Part shown: one piece after another, positions 54,875 to 64,000 of the stretch
Layout: each line of letters begins with the position of its first letter
Position numbering within the stretch: position 1 is the first letter of the stretch
Program-made: the position numbers and the translations under genes
From: Skeletonema marinoi
Taxonomy: Eukaryota > Bacillariophyta > Thalassiosirophyceae > Thalassiosirales > Thalassiosiraceae
Assembly (NCBI GenBank): GCA_030544225.1
Contig: CM060489.1
Coordinates: forward strand, 1,259,368-1,323,367
Length of the DNA: 64,000 bases
Direction of reading: 5' to 3'
The notes under the pieces: generated by a model
Seen by the model: the letters and a program-made list of their open reading frames with translations, nothing else
What the model was told of the DNA's origin: nothing
Databases searched by the model: none

Positions 54875-55981
54875 CTACTCTTTACTATCATAAATCGCCT
54901 TCTCTACCCAAAATGGAAGGTCAAACGCGCTTCGGTGAATGCGAGGATGGTAATACTTTGTCGTACCTGTTATTTTCTCAAACTGAGATGATACTACTGT
55001 CCAATCGATCAATCCTGCGGATAGATCCATAGTACACACTCCCCCGTCATTTGATTTGCACACCATGTCTTTGTTGCTAACATGAGCGACAAAGAAACCG
55101 ATCTGCCCAGTTGAGTATGTCGGGATTGCAATACTACCGTAGCGTACACCATCGAACCCAATTTCTTCCAGACTCATTTTCCACGTTTGAATCTCTTCCA
55201 GGTTGCTGGGAATGTTGTATGTCTCAGCTTGAAACATGAACACACCATTAGAATCTTCAAGCAGTGCATAAATACCATCAAAATGCTTCATATCATAAAG
55301 CACATGACTCGGCAATATGATCTTTTCCCCATTTTCATCGTACCAGAATGGATCGGATGCATCTTGTATAATTACGTGATATTTCTTCTTCTTCTCTACC
55401 TGCTCCCGGACAAATGCCGCTCCATCACCAACGATGAGGTTCACTCTTTCATCCTCCCAAGCCGACGACCACTCAAAATGTTCCTTTGATACATTTATCA
55501 CCTCTTTATCCAAATCAACGTGGTCAATGACTACATTTGGGTATTTCAGCAGCTCACTAGTTACATATCCGTCTCCACCCCCAATTACCAACGCATTGAT
55601 AGCTCCCTCATCAGGCTGCTGCACTGCCAAGTACTCCATCATGGGCACGTGTGCCAGCATCTCATTGTAATGCGGCGCATCTCTTTCAGTGAGCTGCAAG
55701 GCCTCGTCCAATAAGAATACCTTGCCGAAGTGATCGCTTTCATAAACCTCAATCGTTTGGTACTCAGATTTTCGAACTGAAATAGGAGTGGGATGTACTA
55801 GGAGTGTTTGAATGAAACCAATCTCGTGTTCCTCTTCGATAACTCTCTTCATCTTTTGGGCACCTGCTGTGTCACCGCTATCAGTAGCATCGTGGTGCGG
55901 CTCTGCTGCATGGATGCATTCAAGCCCTAACAAAACATGGATCACCCACAACGTGAACTTCTTTCCCGACATCGACATCAT
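54875..55981 (-). CDS. Spermidine/spermine synthase-family aminopropyltransferase with signal peptide
   Basis: A single exon of 368 residues. Aminopropyltransferases move the aminopropyl group of decarboxylated S-adenosylmethionine onto putrescine or longer polyamines. Visible family motifs: QTIEVYESDHFGKVFLLD (N-terminal beta region), LVIGGGDGYVTSELLKY (nucleotide-binding loop, near 148), VDLDKEVINVSKEHF, LIVGDGAAFVRE, QDASDPF (catalytic Asp pair; usual form DSSDP), FQAET and YSTGQIGFFVA. The usual Glu of the (E)ID motif is Asp here, and the segment after DASDP departs from the GPA consensus, so substrate preference may differ. The first 25 residues (KFTLWVIHVLLGLECIHAAE) are a clear signal peptide, unusual for this normally cytosolic enzyme. 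In diatoms, long-chain polyamines take part in silica formation in the secretory system; that link is inference. Confidence 0.88.
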   Translation of the reverse strand: MMSMSGKKFTLWVIHVLLGLECIHAAEPHHDATDSGDTAGAQKMKRVIEEEHEIGFIQTLLVHPTPISVRKSEYQTIEVYESDHFGKVFLLDEALQLTERDAPHYNEMLAHVPMMEYLAVQQPDEGAINALVIGGGDGYVTSELLKYPNVVIDHVDLDKEVINVSKEHFEWSSAWEDERVNLIVGDGAAFVREQVEKKKKYHVIIQDASDPFWYDENGEKIILPSHVLYDMKHFDGIYALLEDSNGVFMFQAETYNIPSNLEEIQTWKMSLEEIGFDGVRYGSIAIPTYSTGQIGFFVAHVSNKDMVCKSNDGGVCTMDLSAGLIDWTVVSSQFEKITGTTKYYHPRIHRSAFDLPFWVEKAIYDSKE

Positions 55982-56297
55982 TATTTCCTGTACCTGAAGC
56001 TATTGTACTTCGAACTCTTCGTGTTTCACCAGATAGACCAAGACACAGTACAGGGAAAGTAATGCGCATCATTACTTTTATGGTCGCCAGAGGTGCAGTG
56101 ATAGAACAATATTTTTTGAATCATTGTTTCTGAACGTTGCTGTGTACTTTCTTTTCTGTAGATAGATAGGAAGTTGTTGCCGTTGCAAAGTTGCAACAAT
56201 TTCAATTGCTTCTTACTTCAATTTTCTTCAAAAATCATCTGATTTGATGTCGTTACGACACTTCAACTTCAACTTCGTTCCCACGCAGATGGCAGCC

Positions 56298-57289
56298 CAG
56301 GGGTTAATATGTATCTTAGGGGTAAACAATAGAATGAAAAAAGTGTGGCATGTCGTTCATCAGCCTCTTTTCTCTTTTTGCCTATTTGTCTCTTCTCCAG
56401 CCCACTTTTTGCCATTTTGCAAAAATCATACATACCCACCATGGTAGCCGCTACTATCATTGCATATAGTGTCATCCACACATAACTTACATCTAATTCA
56501 AAGCTACTAATCGGTTTACGATACTCAATTGACGTAGTTGGTGGAAGGGTTTAAGTTTTACTTCTATCTTTACTTCAAAATATTACAAATTGATAAAGGC
56601 AACATATGCTACATTTCCTACACAGAATATTTCTATTTATTCGTATCCAATTGATCTATGGGCGGGTATGAACTGCCCCATCCTTTAGTATATGGTATAA
56701 AGGAAGCGACAGGTCGGTTGGATGGATTAAATATATAAGATATAGCCTATTTGATTCGTTGTTTGGTGTATGATAATTTAATATTCTTCGCGAGTGTATT
56801 TTCATTGTGTGGTTAGGGGATGTTTCGTGGCATTGGCAGCTGCAACAAGCGGCTGAACCCTTTGACTATATCATCAACGAAGGATGGAGGGCGGCGGCGG
56901 TGGTAATACTACGCAGACGTCGTTACACACCACCTCTTTTGCGTCGGCACATGTCATCGTCCGGAAAATGAGTAGTGACCATAGTCAAATACTCAATAAC
57001 TAAGGCCCCCAAAATCAGGGGCTCAGCGGATCCATCCATCCAAACCATATGACAGCATGGATCCGCTGAGCCCCTGATTTTGGGAGCCTTAGTTATTGAC
57101 CTCATTTTTACTAGTAATCTCACCATGGTGAAGACCTTTTTGAGATTTGTGCTGATGAACAACATGCCATGGAGATGAAAGGGGGCACCCCTTAAATATG
57201 TAAATTATCATTGAAAATTATCTAGAGAGAAAAGAGGGCACCTCTTTTTGCATTCTATTGTTTACCCCTAAGATACATATTAACCCCTG
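56298..57289 (-). mobile_element. hAT-type non-autonomous DNA transposon, copy A (992 bp)
   Basis: It begins and ends with 39-bp terminal inverted repeats that start caggggttaatatgtatctt. An exact 8-bp duplication, tggcagcc, flanks it (56290-56297 and 57290-57297). An 8-bp duplication plus a CAGGG-type end is diagnostic of the hAT superfamily. The interior has no transposase; its longest open frames are about 70-80 codons and lack motifs. It has the same length as copy B and is its reverse complement wherever compared, so insertion is recent. It holds an internal hairpin. Confidence 0.9.
56993..57099. repeat. Long internal hairpin in hAT copy A
   Basis: Arms of 43 bp (56993-57035 and 57057-57099), with a single mismatch seen, enclose a 21-bp loop. 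The arm includes the block cagcggatccat. It may be an older foldback element nested in the hAT ancestor, since the same hairpin is in copy B at 60685-60791; no target duplication around it was recognised. Confidence 0.8.
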
Positions 57290-57297
57290 TGGCAGCC

Positions 57298-57765
57298 CAT
57301 CTCTTGTTGTTCCTCTTCTATTTGCTTGAGACAGAAGCGATGGTGGTACTTCAAACTTCAAGGCAGTGAAAACAGTTGAGGTTGTGTAGTGATGCACATT
57401 GTGCATGCAAATTGATTGCTTGCCCCAGAGTTATGCTTATAAGCTTACACCACGCATCTTGTCCTGATTATTGAGAGGAGACCTCATCGCCACCTCGAGT
57501 TCTGAACCGGGATGGTATTGTAAATAATCTAATGAATCGTGCTGCTTCTACCAACTCCCAACCCAAGAGCGATGTTTGTGTCCTTACGAGGCTTTGAGCT
57601 TTGAGATAGTCGCATCGCAAATAAAAATGACCTCTCGCTCTCTCAGGAACGATACATTTGTGCAACATCTTGCCTTCTCGTAGGCCATATATGAGACAAT
57701 GAATGGCATTCTTGGAAACCTCTGAGCTGATCTAAGTATCATGTAGCGTTAGATTCATATCTTAG
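57298..57765. other. Region between hAT copy A and the second PPR gene
   Basis: 468 bp. It probably contains 5' exon, intron or promoter sequence of the PPR gene. Directly after the transposon it encodes a hydrophobic stretch (HLLLFLFYLLET-like) in the frame entered from 56247; see findings. A reverse-strand open frame at 57468-57668 has no recognisable features. Confidence 0.4.
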
Positions 57766-60013
57766 CTTCCCACAACCGAGCAATCGAAAACAAAAATACT
57801 ACATCATCATCCGAAATACCATCCTCATTTGATGCACGTGCACAAGCAAAACTTAAAGCCTTGGCCACTGCAAAGGTAGATGCAGAAGTATCCAAACATG
57901 CCTATTTAGAATTAGTGGGGAGTGGCAACAACAACAACATCGATGACGCCACAATAGCTCTACACGACGAATGGAAACAATCTGAGGAACAATTATCTCA
58001 TGCATATTCACAAGCCATCAAGTATACATCACGCATCCTCAAAAATCCAAAGGCAACTCAAACTGCGGAAAACTTATTGTTGGAGTGGATGGATAGATTT
58101 ACTCATTCGTTTGATGATGATACTGATGGAACTCCTTCTGATACTACGTATATGAATAAGAAGCGTATGATTCGAACGATCAATAAGATTGTGCCCAGGC
58201 TGAATGGGAGTAGTATGTCAAAAAATGAAGTTGCCAACAACAACAACGATGAGAAGGTGCTACCCAAAATCCACATTCCACCACCCACTGAAAAGGATTA
58301 CCTAAATGTATTACGTGCCTACTCGATTTCCAAAGCAAAGCGTAAAGGACAGCAGTGTGAAGCTCTCTTGTCTAACATGCTGGAAGTGGCAAAGACTGCT
58401 GCGTTTTATTACAGTCAAGAGGATATAGGAGTTGGACGGACGATCGAGTTCACGATGTTGGCATGGAGATGATTGAACACAATGGAGTTGACGGCGAAGG
58501 TGAAAGGAGATGGAAAGGTTGGGTGACGGAGAGTATACCCAAGTCCAAAGCATTTTCAATCGCCATCAAATGTTATGCTGGTACTACTCAGACTGAATCG
58601 CTGGAACGCATCCTGCTACTGAATAACATTCACGATGAGTTTGCCAAGTGTTGTGTCCCGTACATACATGGGGTTTACATTGATGATCCATATGTGCTTT
58701 TCCACTCAATCAAATCGTTGAAGAACTTTCAAATTGATCAAGAGCGCGAGTTGGGAAGTAAGTGGATGCAGAAGTTACACAAATTTGTCACTAGCCATGA
58801 GAATAAAGGCTATCTTTCTAATAAGACTGAACCCGCAGACAATAATGATGAAGAAGGTGAAGAACTCGATAGTGGAACTTACAAGTCGATGGGGCAGACT
58901 ACCATTGATGTAACATCTGCATACACCACAGTAATTCGGTTGCTGGCCAAGTCACGCGGTACCAAGGGAGTAGCTCATGATGCACGCAACATTCTTGATC
59001 AAATGCACAATGTTCAAACCATCAACGAACATGGGTTCAAAGTAGAAGGCGGATTTGAAAATGAACCCATTGCATCCATTGATATCCGGTCTAACGCTTA
59101 CAACCTTGTCCTTGGTCTTTATCGGGATAGCAAGGATGAAAAGGATTCCATGAAAGCAGTCAATCTTTTGCAGAAGATGGTTGACGCAGGGAACAAACCT
59201 TTGAGTGAAAGAAGTGGGGTCCCAGTACCTAATGAACAAACGTTTGAGTACGCTATACTTGCACTTTCCCACATGACAGACAGGGACAAGGCAACGCAAG
59301 TGGCAGAGTTATTGCTAACTTTGATGGAGGGGCAGGATTTTATTGAACCGTCCATCACTGTGCATAATGCATACTTGAAGCTCTGCAACAATTTGCTACA
59401 CGGGACGCCGGAACTATTTGACAAGGCGCAAGTTATTCTCGGCAACCTGAAGCAGAGGCACGATTTATCTCCCGACTCTGAGACTATGGCGTTGGTAATC
59501 AAAACGTGCTCTGTTTCTGATCGGGAAGATCATGAAAAAGTCCTTGCGACGGCAACTGAAATCTTTTCACAACTCGTTGCGCAAGAAGTTACAGAAAACA
59601 GTGCACTAGCTCTGACAGACGGAGCATACTTTCACATGATGAAATGTGTACACAACTACACGGGCAATGACGATGCAAAGAAAGAACGAATTGAAGACTT
59701 GTTTTCCGAGGCTTGCCAGCGCGGGATGTGTTCGGCCAATGTTCTGTCTATGTTCCGCAATAGTGTATCCGATGAAGAATATCGATTGACGGTGGGTAAG
59801 GGAAGGCTAGCGGATAAATGGATCCAAAATGTGACTTCACCATTGGCACAAAAGGTACGATATACCGACGGTAGTAAAGGCGGAAAAGGTAAGCATGCCC
59901 AACGAAAGGGCAAATCAACTTCAGGCTGGGTGAAAAAGCAGAAGGTAAGGGAAGCGACAATAGAGGCGAGGAGGAAGGGAAAGCAGGCAAAGAAGTTCTA
60001 CAAAAAAGGATAA
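57766..60013 (+). CDS. Second PPR protein, 5' end unresolved and frame changed once
   Basis: From a plausible acceptor (atatcttag, ending 57765) an open frame without a start ATG runs to 58472. A second frame, used from about 58430 onward, runs to the stop at 60013; together they give about 745 residues. PPR-type helix pairs are visible: DYLNVLRAYSISKAKRKG, SKAFSIAIKCYAGTTQTE, SAYTTVIRLLAKSRGTKG, NAYNLVLGLYRDSKDEK, TFEYAILALSHMTDRDK, VHNAYLKLCNNLLHG and ETMALVIKTCSVSDRED. The C-terminus is very basic (KGKHAQRKGKSTSGWVKKQK), suited to RNA binding. The frame change lies within about 58380-58450, near ggacggacgatcgag. A weak intron (for example 58355-58428) could explain it, but the encoded sequence on both sides looks continuous, so a 1-2 base change (real or sequencing error) is as likely. 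An upstream exon with a targeting sequence is expected. Confidence 0.75.
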
Positions 60014-60494
60014 ACTGCTAGTATTAAGTAACTTTCTCTGCTTTTGATTTCTTTTCATAAAAACGATTCAAATGTGTTGAGTAAGTTGGGGTTGCCATCA
60101 TGATAATATCCACAGTGGTATTCTTGACGTCATCAAAAAAGTGCCTGATTGAAAACAAAGCAGCTTTGAAAGAAGTTCAAGTACTACATAAATGCAAGAG
60201 ATTAATCATGAGCATGCTGCCTTGGCGATGGAGATGGAGAAGGAGCGCGCAGGAAATCGAAGCTTGACAGACCAGAGAACTAAAACAATCAAGGGAACAT
60301 TCAGAAAATTTAGATCAGACACTCAAACGAATGGAGTACATACATACTCAGGCTAGAAAATTAATTAGGAATATGCTTTGCTTTTGCCTCAGTAGTATTG
60401 TAATCCGAGTTACTTACCTCTCTAGATTTTGCACAGGGATGAACGGAGGGAAGTCCTGGGAAAGTCACCTTTCAGATTTAGAGGGCGGCGGGTG
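60014..60494. other. Intergenic region with one TGACGTCA site
   Basis: 481 bp after the PPR stop codon and before hAT copy B. It contains one perfect TGACGTCA palindrome at 60125-60132. No gene or repeat was recognised otherwise. Confidence 0.5.
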
Positions 60495-61486
60495 CAGGGG
60501 TTAATATGTATCTTAGGGGTAAACAATAGAATGCAAAAAGAGGTGCCCTCTTTTCTCTCTAGATAATTTTCAATGATAATTTACATATTTAAGGGGTGCC
60601 CCCTTTCATCTCCATGGCATGTTGTTCATCAGCACAAATCTCAAAAAGGTCTTCACCATGGTGAGATTACTAGTAAAAATGAGGTCAATAACTAAGGCTC
60701 CCAAAATCAGGGGCTCAGCGGATCCATGCTGTCATATGGTTTGGATGGATGGATCCGCTGAGCCCCTGATTTTGGGGGCCTTAGTTATTGAGTATTTGAC
60801 TATGGTCACTACTCATTTTCCGGACGATGACATGTGCCGACGCAAAAGAGGTGGTGTGTAACGACGTCTGCGTAGTATTACCACCGCCGCCGCCCTCCAT
60901 CCTTCGTTGATGATATAGTCAAAGGGTTCAGCCGCTTGTTGCAGCTGCCAATGCCACGAAACATCCCCTAACCACACAATGAAAATACACTCGCGAAGAA
61001 TATTAAATTATCATACACCAAACAACGAATCAAATAGGCTATATCTTATATATTTAATCCATCCAACCGACCTGTCGCTTCCTTTATACCATATACTAAA
61101 GGATGGGGCAGTTCATACCCGCCCATAGATCAATTGGATACGAATAAATAGAAATATTCTGTGTAGGAAATGTAGCATATGTTGCCTTTATCAATTTGTA
61201 ATATTTTGAAGTAAAGATAGAAGTAAAACTTAAACCCTTCCACCAACTACGTCAATTGAGTATCGTAAACCGATTAGTAGCTTTGAATTAGATGTAAGTT
61301 ATGTGTGGATGACACTATATGCAATGATAGTAGCGGCTACCATGGTGGGTATGTATGATTTTTGCAAAATGGCAAAAAGTGGGCTGGAGAAGAGACAAAT
61401 AGGCAAAAAGAGAAAAGAGGCTGATGAACGACATGCCACACTTTTTTCATTCTATTGTTTACCCCTAAGATACATATTAACCCCTG
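60495..61486 (+). mobile_element. hAT-type non-autonomous DNA transposon, copy B (992 bp)
   Basis: The 39-bp terminal inverted repeats are the same as in copy A, in the opposite orientation. An exact 8-bp target duplication, ggcgggtg, lies at 60487-60494 and 61487-61494. It differs from the duplication around copy A, so the two are independent insertions and not one composite element. The internal hairpin is at 60685-60727 / 60749-60791. Confidence 0.9.
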
Positions 61487-61748
61487 GGCGGGTGCTTCTT
61501 TTCACGACGTTTCACACGCCCGTCCCAACCGACGCGACGGCCGACGGCCGACGCGACGGCACGCAAAACTACCAATTGTGACGCGGCAGCGGCAAGCTTC
61601 GGGCTTCATGGCTGTGGCTGTGGTTGGGTGGGATGGATGGAGTGAGAGTGGGTAGGTGTTAGGTACTTGGATATGTAAAACGTTTTACTGTTGTTGTTGT
61701 ATTATGTAGTAGCACTAGAGAGTTTTGTATTGCAGATACCAGCTGCAC

Positions 61749-64000
61749 TTATTCTGCATTATGAGTTCCTTCAGGGCGGTAGTACCCCTTTAGTGCCAAT
61801 CTGTCTAGAGTTTGTTGCTCCAAGTTGGCCCTGATTCTGTTTTCGAAGTCAATGAGGCTTTCTGGAACGTTGAAATCTCGCTCCAAGTCAAGTGGCTTTG
61901 TCAAGAAGAGCCCTTTGCGGGTTCGTACCCTAGACAGGACAACGTAAACCCAATTAGCACATCTATAGTCCCACTCACTGACAATAAGTGTATCCTTGGA
62001 CATACCCTGCAGCTTATGCCCGGTCGTTGCCACGTTTGAGTTGACGGGGATTTGGGTTACTGTTGCGTTTCCAACTTTGAAGTTGTTCTCGGTGGTTAGC
62101 CCTTTGACAATGTTGAAAGTGATGGTAGCGGTGAACTTCTGGGGGGCAAGCCTGAATCGTTTCGCTTTCCCTTTGGGTGGTTCTGGGAAGTGTTCAAATT
62201 CCACCCAGGCAACGTCATCTATAGAGGCCGTCCAGACTTTCTTACCTTCCCAATTCTTCCACCTACGTGTTTTTCCTTTCTTGAGTTTGACCTTGATGCA
62301 TTTGCAAAGTGTTCCATTGCCCCGACCTTTGCTGAGGTCGTCATTTGTTATGCACATGTGGTGCGATCCGTGATATAATCGTAGGACGGGGTCTAGTTTT
62401 GCACCCTTGGTTTTGAAGTCAGTCGATTTGATGTCATTGTCGCCCAGTTCTGTTGTGATGATGTCGTGCAGAGCTTGAGAGATTTTCCTTTTCTTTCCGT
62501 TCTTTGAGTTCCGCTTTCGCTTTTTACTCTTTCCTCCTTTGCTTTCTCCTGTACTAGCTTCTTTTTTGTTCGAGGAGGTAAATGAAGCTTCTATCATGAG
62601 GGTGTGGTCCGGGGGATCTTCGTCGCTGTCTACGTCAGGATGAGTGCTGATGATATGTTGTTGGAAGTGTCCTGCAATTACACCATTTCGCTGCTTATTG
62701 GTGCCACACGCGTAGGATATATTGGTATCATCACTGGGCGGGACGATGCCGTTTTTTGGATTGATAACGCGCTTGTTAATTTCCTCCCTGTCAGCTAAGG
62801 TGTCTTCGCCCATTCTCATCCGCTCTAGTATCCTTCCGTATTCTGGATCGTCTTTGAACCTATGACTGTTGTTGAGGAAGATTGCGCAGTTGAGAGCCTG
62901 CTCCCATGCTGTTGCACTGGCCGACCCCGAATATAGTACCTCCCCTCGCTGCAGATAGGTTTGAGTTGGTGGAAGTCGCCCGAGAATACGATTGATACAC
63001 CTCCAAAGATTTTTCTACGGCCAGTTAGTTTCTGGAGCTGCTGATCGAGCTTTTGCATATCACTTGTTTTGAAGAACGATATTTCATCAATGATGAGGAT
63101 TTTCACATCCTCACGCCAAATCTGTCTCATGTTATCATCCAACCGTGATTTGTTGAGGTGCGCTGCGCCGTGTATGGTGCTCCCCCCAAACAGCGCCGCT
63201 GACGACCCAGTCGTGGAGGTAAAGTAGAAGGTGTAGTCATTGAAGGCGACAGCAACAGCCATGCAGAACTTGTGAGCGAATTCCTGGGCAGCATCAAGGG
63301 ATGTACTCTTTCCGCATCCTGCGCCTCCCGTTAGCAGCATTAGTAGCTGGTCAAGCCCTCCTCTGTCCTCTAGTTCCCTTTTCAAGTCATTTCTCACGGC
63401 AAGATCTTCATCACTGAGACCCAGCGTGGCGCCCAGAATGCCCCCTAGTCTTGAGTTTGTGTCCCCTCCTTCATTTATCAACTGCATGAGAAATGTGCAA
63501 GAGATGATCTGGTAAGCAACATATTGTTTGTCATCAAGGTACCTGCCGCCCTCATTCGCTACTTGTTGCAACGTGGGGATTGAGTTCGTTGTGTTCTTCT
63601 CGTTACTGCTGGCGGCATGCACAACAGCTTCATCCCACAGCCTATCAAAATTAGCTGCAATCTCATCGTCCGTCATGGTAAGAGTAGGATCATCCCCATC
63701 TCCATCTGTGTCCCACCATGGCTTGTCCATGTTCGTGCTCTCTTGCCGATTTCTTCCGCCAACTAACGTGCCCCGTATGAAAGTTAACATTTGCCCATAT
63801 TTTGTCGAAGGCGAGTTGGAAGCAGGCGGATTTCGTCGTGTGGTTGTTGTTGTATTTTCGGTCATGGAGGAGGTGTCATCAGCGTTATCTGACGTATCAA
63901 TCAGAGTTTCTCCCGGTGCAACAATGGGCTGCACAAGTTTTGTTGCATTCACATTGGCTCTGTCTATGAGTGCCTTGTGCGATCGTTTTGCATTTTGAGC
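61749..64000 (-). CDS. PIF1-type DNA helicase, partial at the right edge, probably from a mobile element
   Basis: The reverse strand is open from the window edge (the first usable start seen is GTG at 63952) to a stop at 61749, in two frames that together cover one helicase of more than 700 residues; the frame appears broken once. Ordered superfamily 1 motifs are visible: Walker A LTGGAGCGKSTSLDAA, a Thr/Ser-rich motif before STIHGAAHL, Walker B ILIIDEISF, motif III FSGDFHQLKPI, and the PIF1 C-terminal pair TTGHKLQGMSKDTLIV and VYVVLSRVRTRKGLFL. A lysine-rich insertion (KSKKRKRNSKNGKKRK) sits between the halves. Eukaryotic PIF1-like genes of this kind are most often helicase parts of Helitron rolling-circle transposons, but the replication-initiator part would lie outside the window, so a stand-alone PIF1 paralogue cannot be excluded. 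Confidence 0.75.

Noticed and set aside
56923-57165. An 80-codon open frame present in both hAT copies as a possible gene
   Set aside because: It is identical in both copies only because the copies are near-identical. It runs across the non-coding hairpin and has no transposase motif.
56298-61486. The hAT pair as one composite transposon carrying the PPR gene
   Set aside because: Each copy has its own, different 8-bp target duplication, so they inserted separately.

Overview
The window reads as nuclear DNA of a photosynthetic stramenopile, most likely a centric diatom. Genes are close together and on both strands. Most introns are short (about 75-100 nt, GTAAG...CAG). Several N-termini look like the signal-peptide plus xA-F/Y presequences that send diatom proteins to the plastid. 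The species itself is inference; no rRNA or other marker is present.

Layout. 1-1029: a partial reverse-strand gene running off the left edge, with an HxD...H...R pattern like Fe(II)/2-oxoglutarate dioxygenases. 1693-12393: a 12-exon VPS13-type bridge-like lipid transfer protein. 12485-15529 (reverse): a GCN20/ABCF3-type ABC-F protein with a 7-nt micro-exon. 15992-19032: a secreted/type I membrane EGF-repeat protein. 19033-21293: a gene-poor stretch with three perfect TGACGTCA sites and a 321-bp MITE-like element. 21294-35046: a compact run of ordinary genes: a PPR protein, a TspO/MBR-like membrane protein, a DEK_C/SWIB protein, a histidine phosphatase, a PhyH-type dioxygenase, a SET methyltransferase, a small GRDP-like protein, a low-complexity acidic/basic secreted protein and a DCC (DUF393) redox protein.

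35998-54206 is the dominant feature: an 18.2-kb satellite array of about 96 tandem 186-bp units. Two highly uniform blocks enclose a 3.7-kb block full of insertions that looks like uncorrected sequence. Two marker units 3160 bp apart reveal a 17-unit duplicated block. Diverged monomers of the same family lie on both sides, in the opposite orientation to the core. A membrane-protein gene fragment abuts the left edge.

54875-64000: a spermidine-synthase-family protein with a signal peptide, then a second PPR gene lying between two inverted 992-bp hAT-type elements, each with its own perfect 8-bp target duplication. Last comes a PIF1-type helicase reading off the right edge.

The genes do not form an operon or a single pathway. 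Shared themes are organelle gene expression (two PPR proteins), probable plastid redox or oxidation enzymes (PhyH, DCC), membrane lipid transport (VPS13), translation control (ABC-F), and a polyamine-type enzyme in the secretory route, which in diatoms could bear on silica formation. The most unusual parts are the inverted-core satellite, the nearly identical hAT pair, the micro-exon, and the unidentified families at 1-1029 and 32091-34298.
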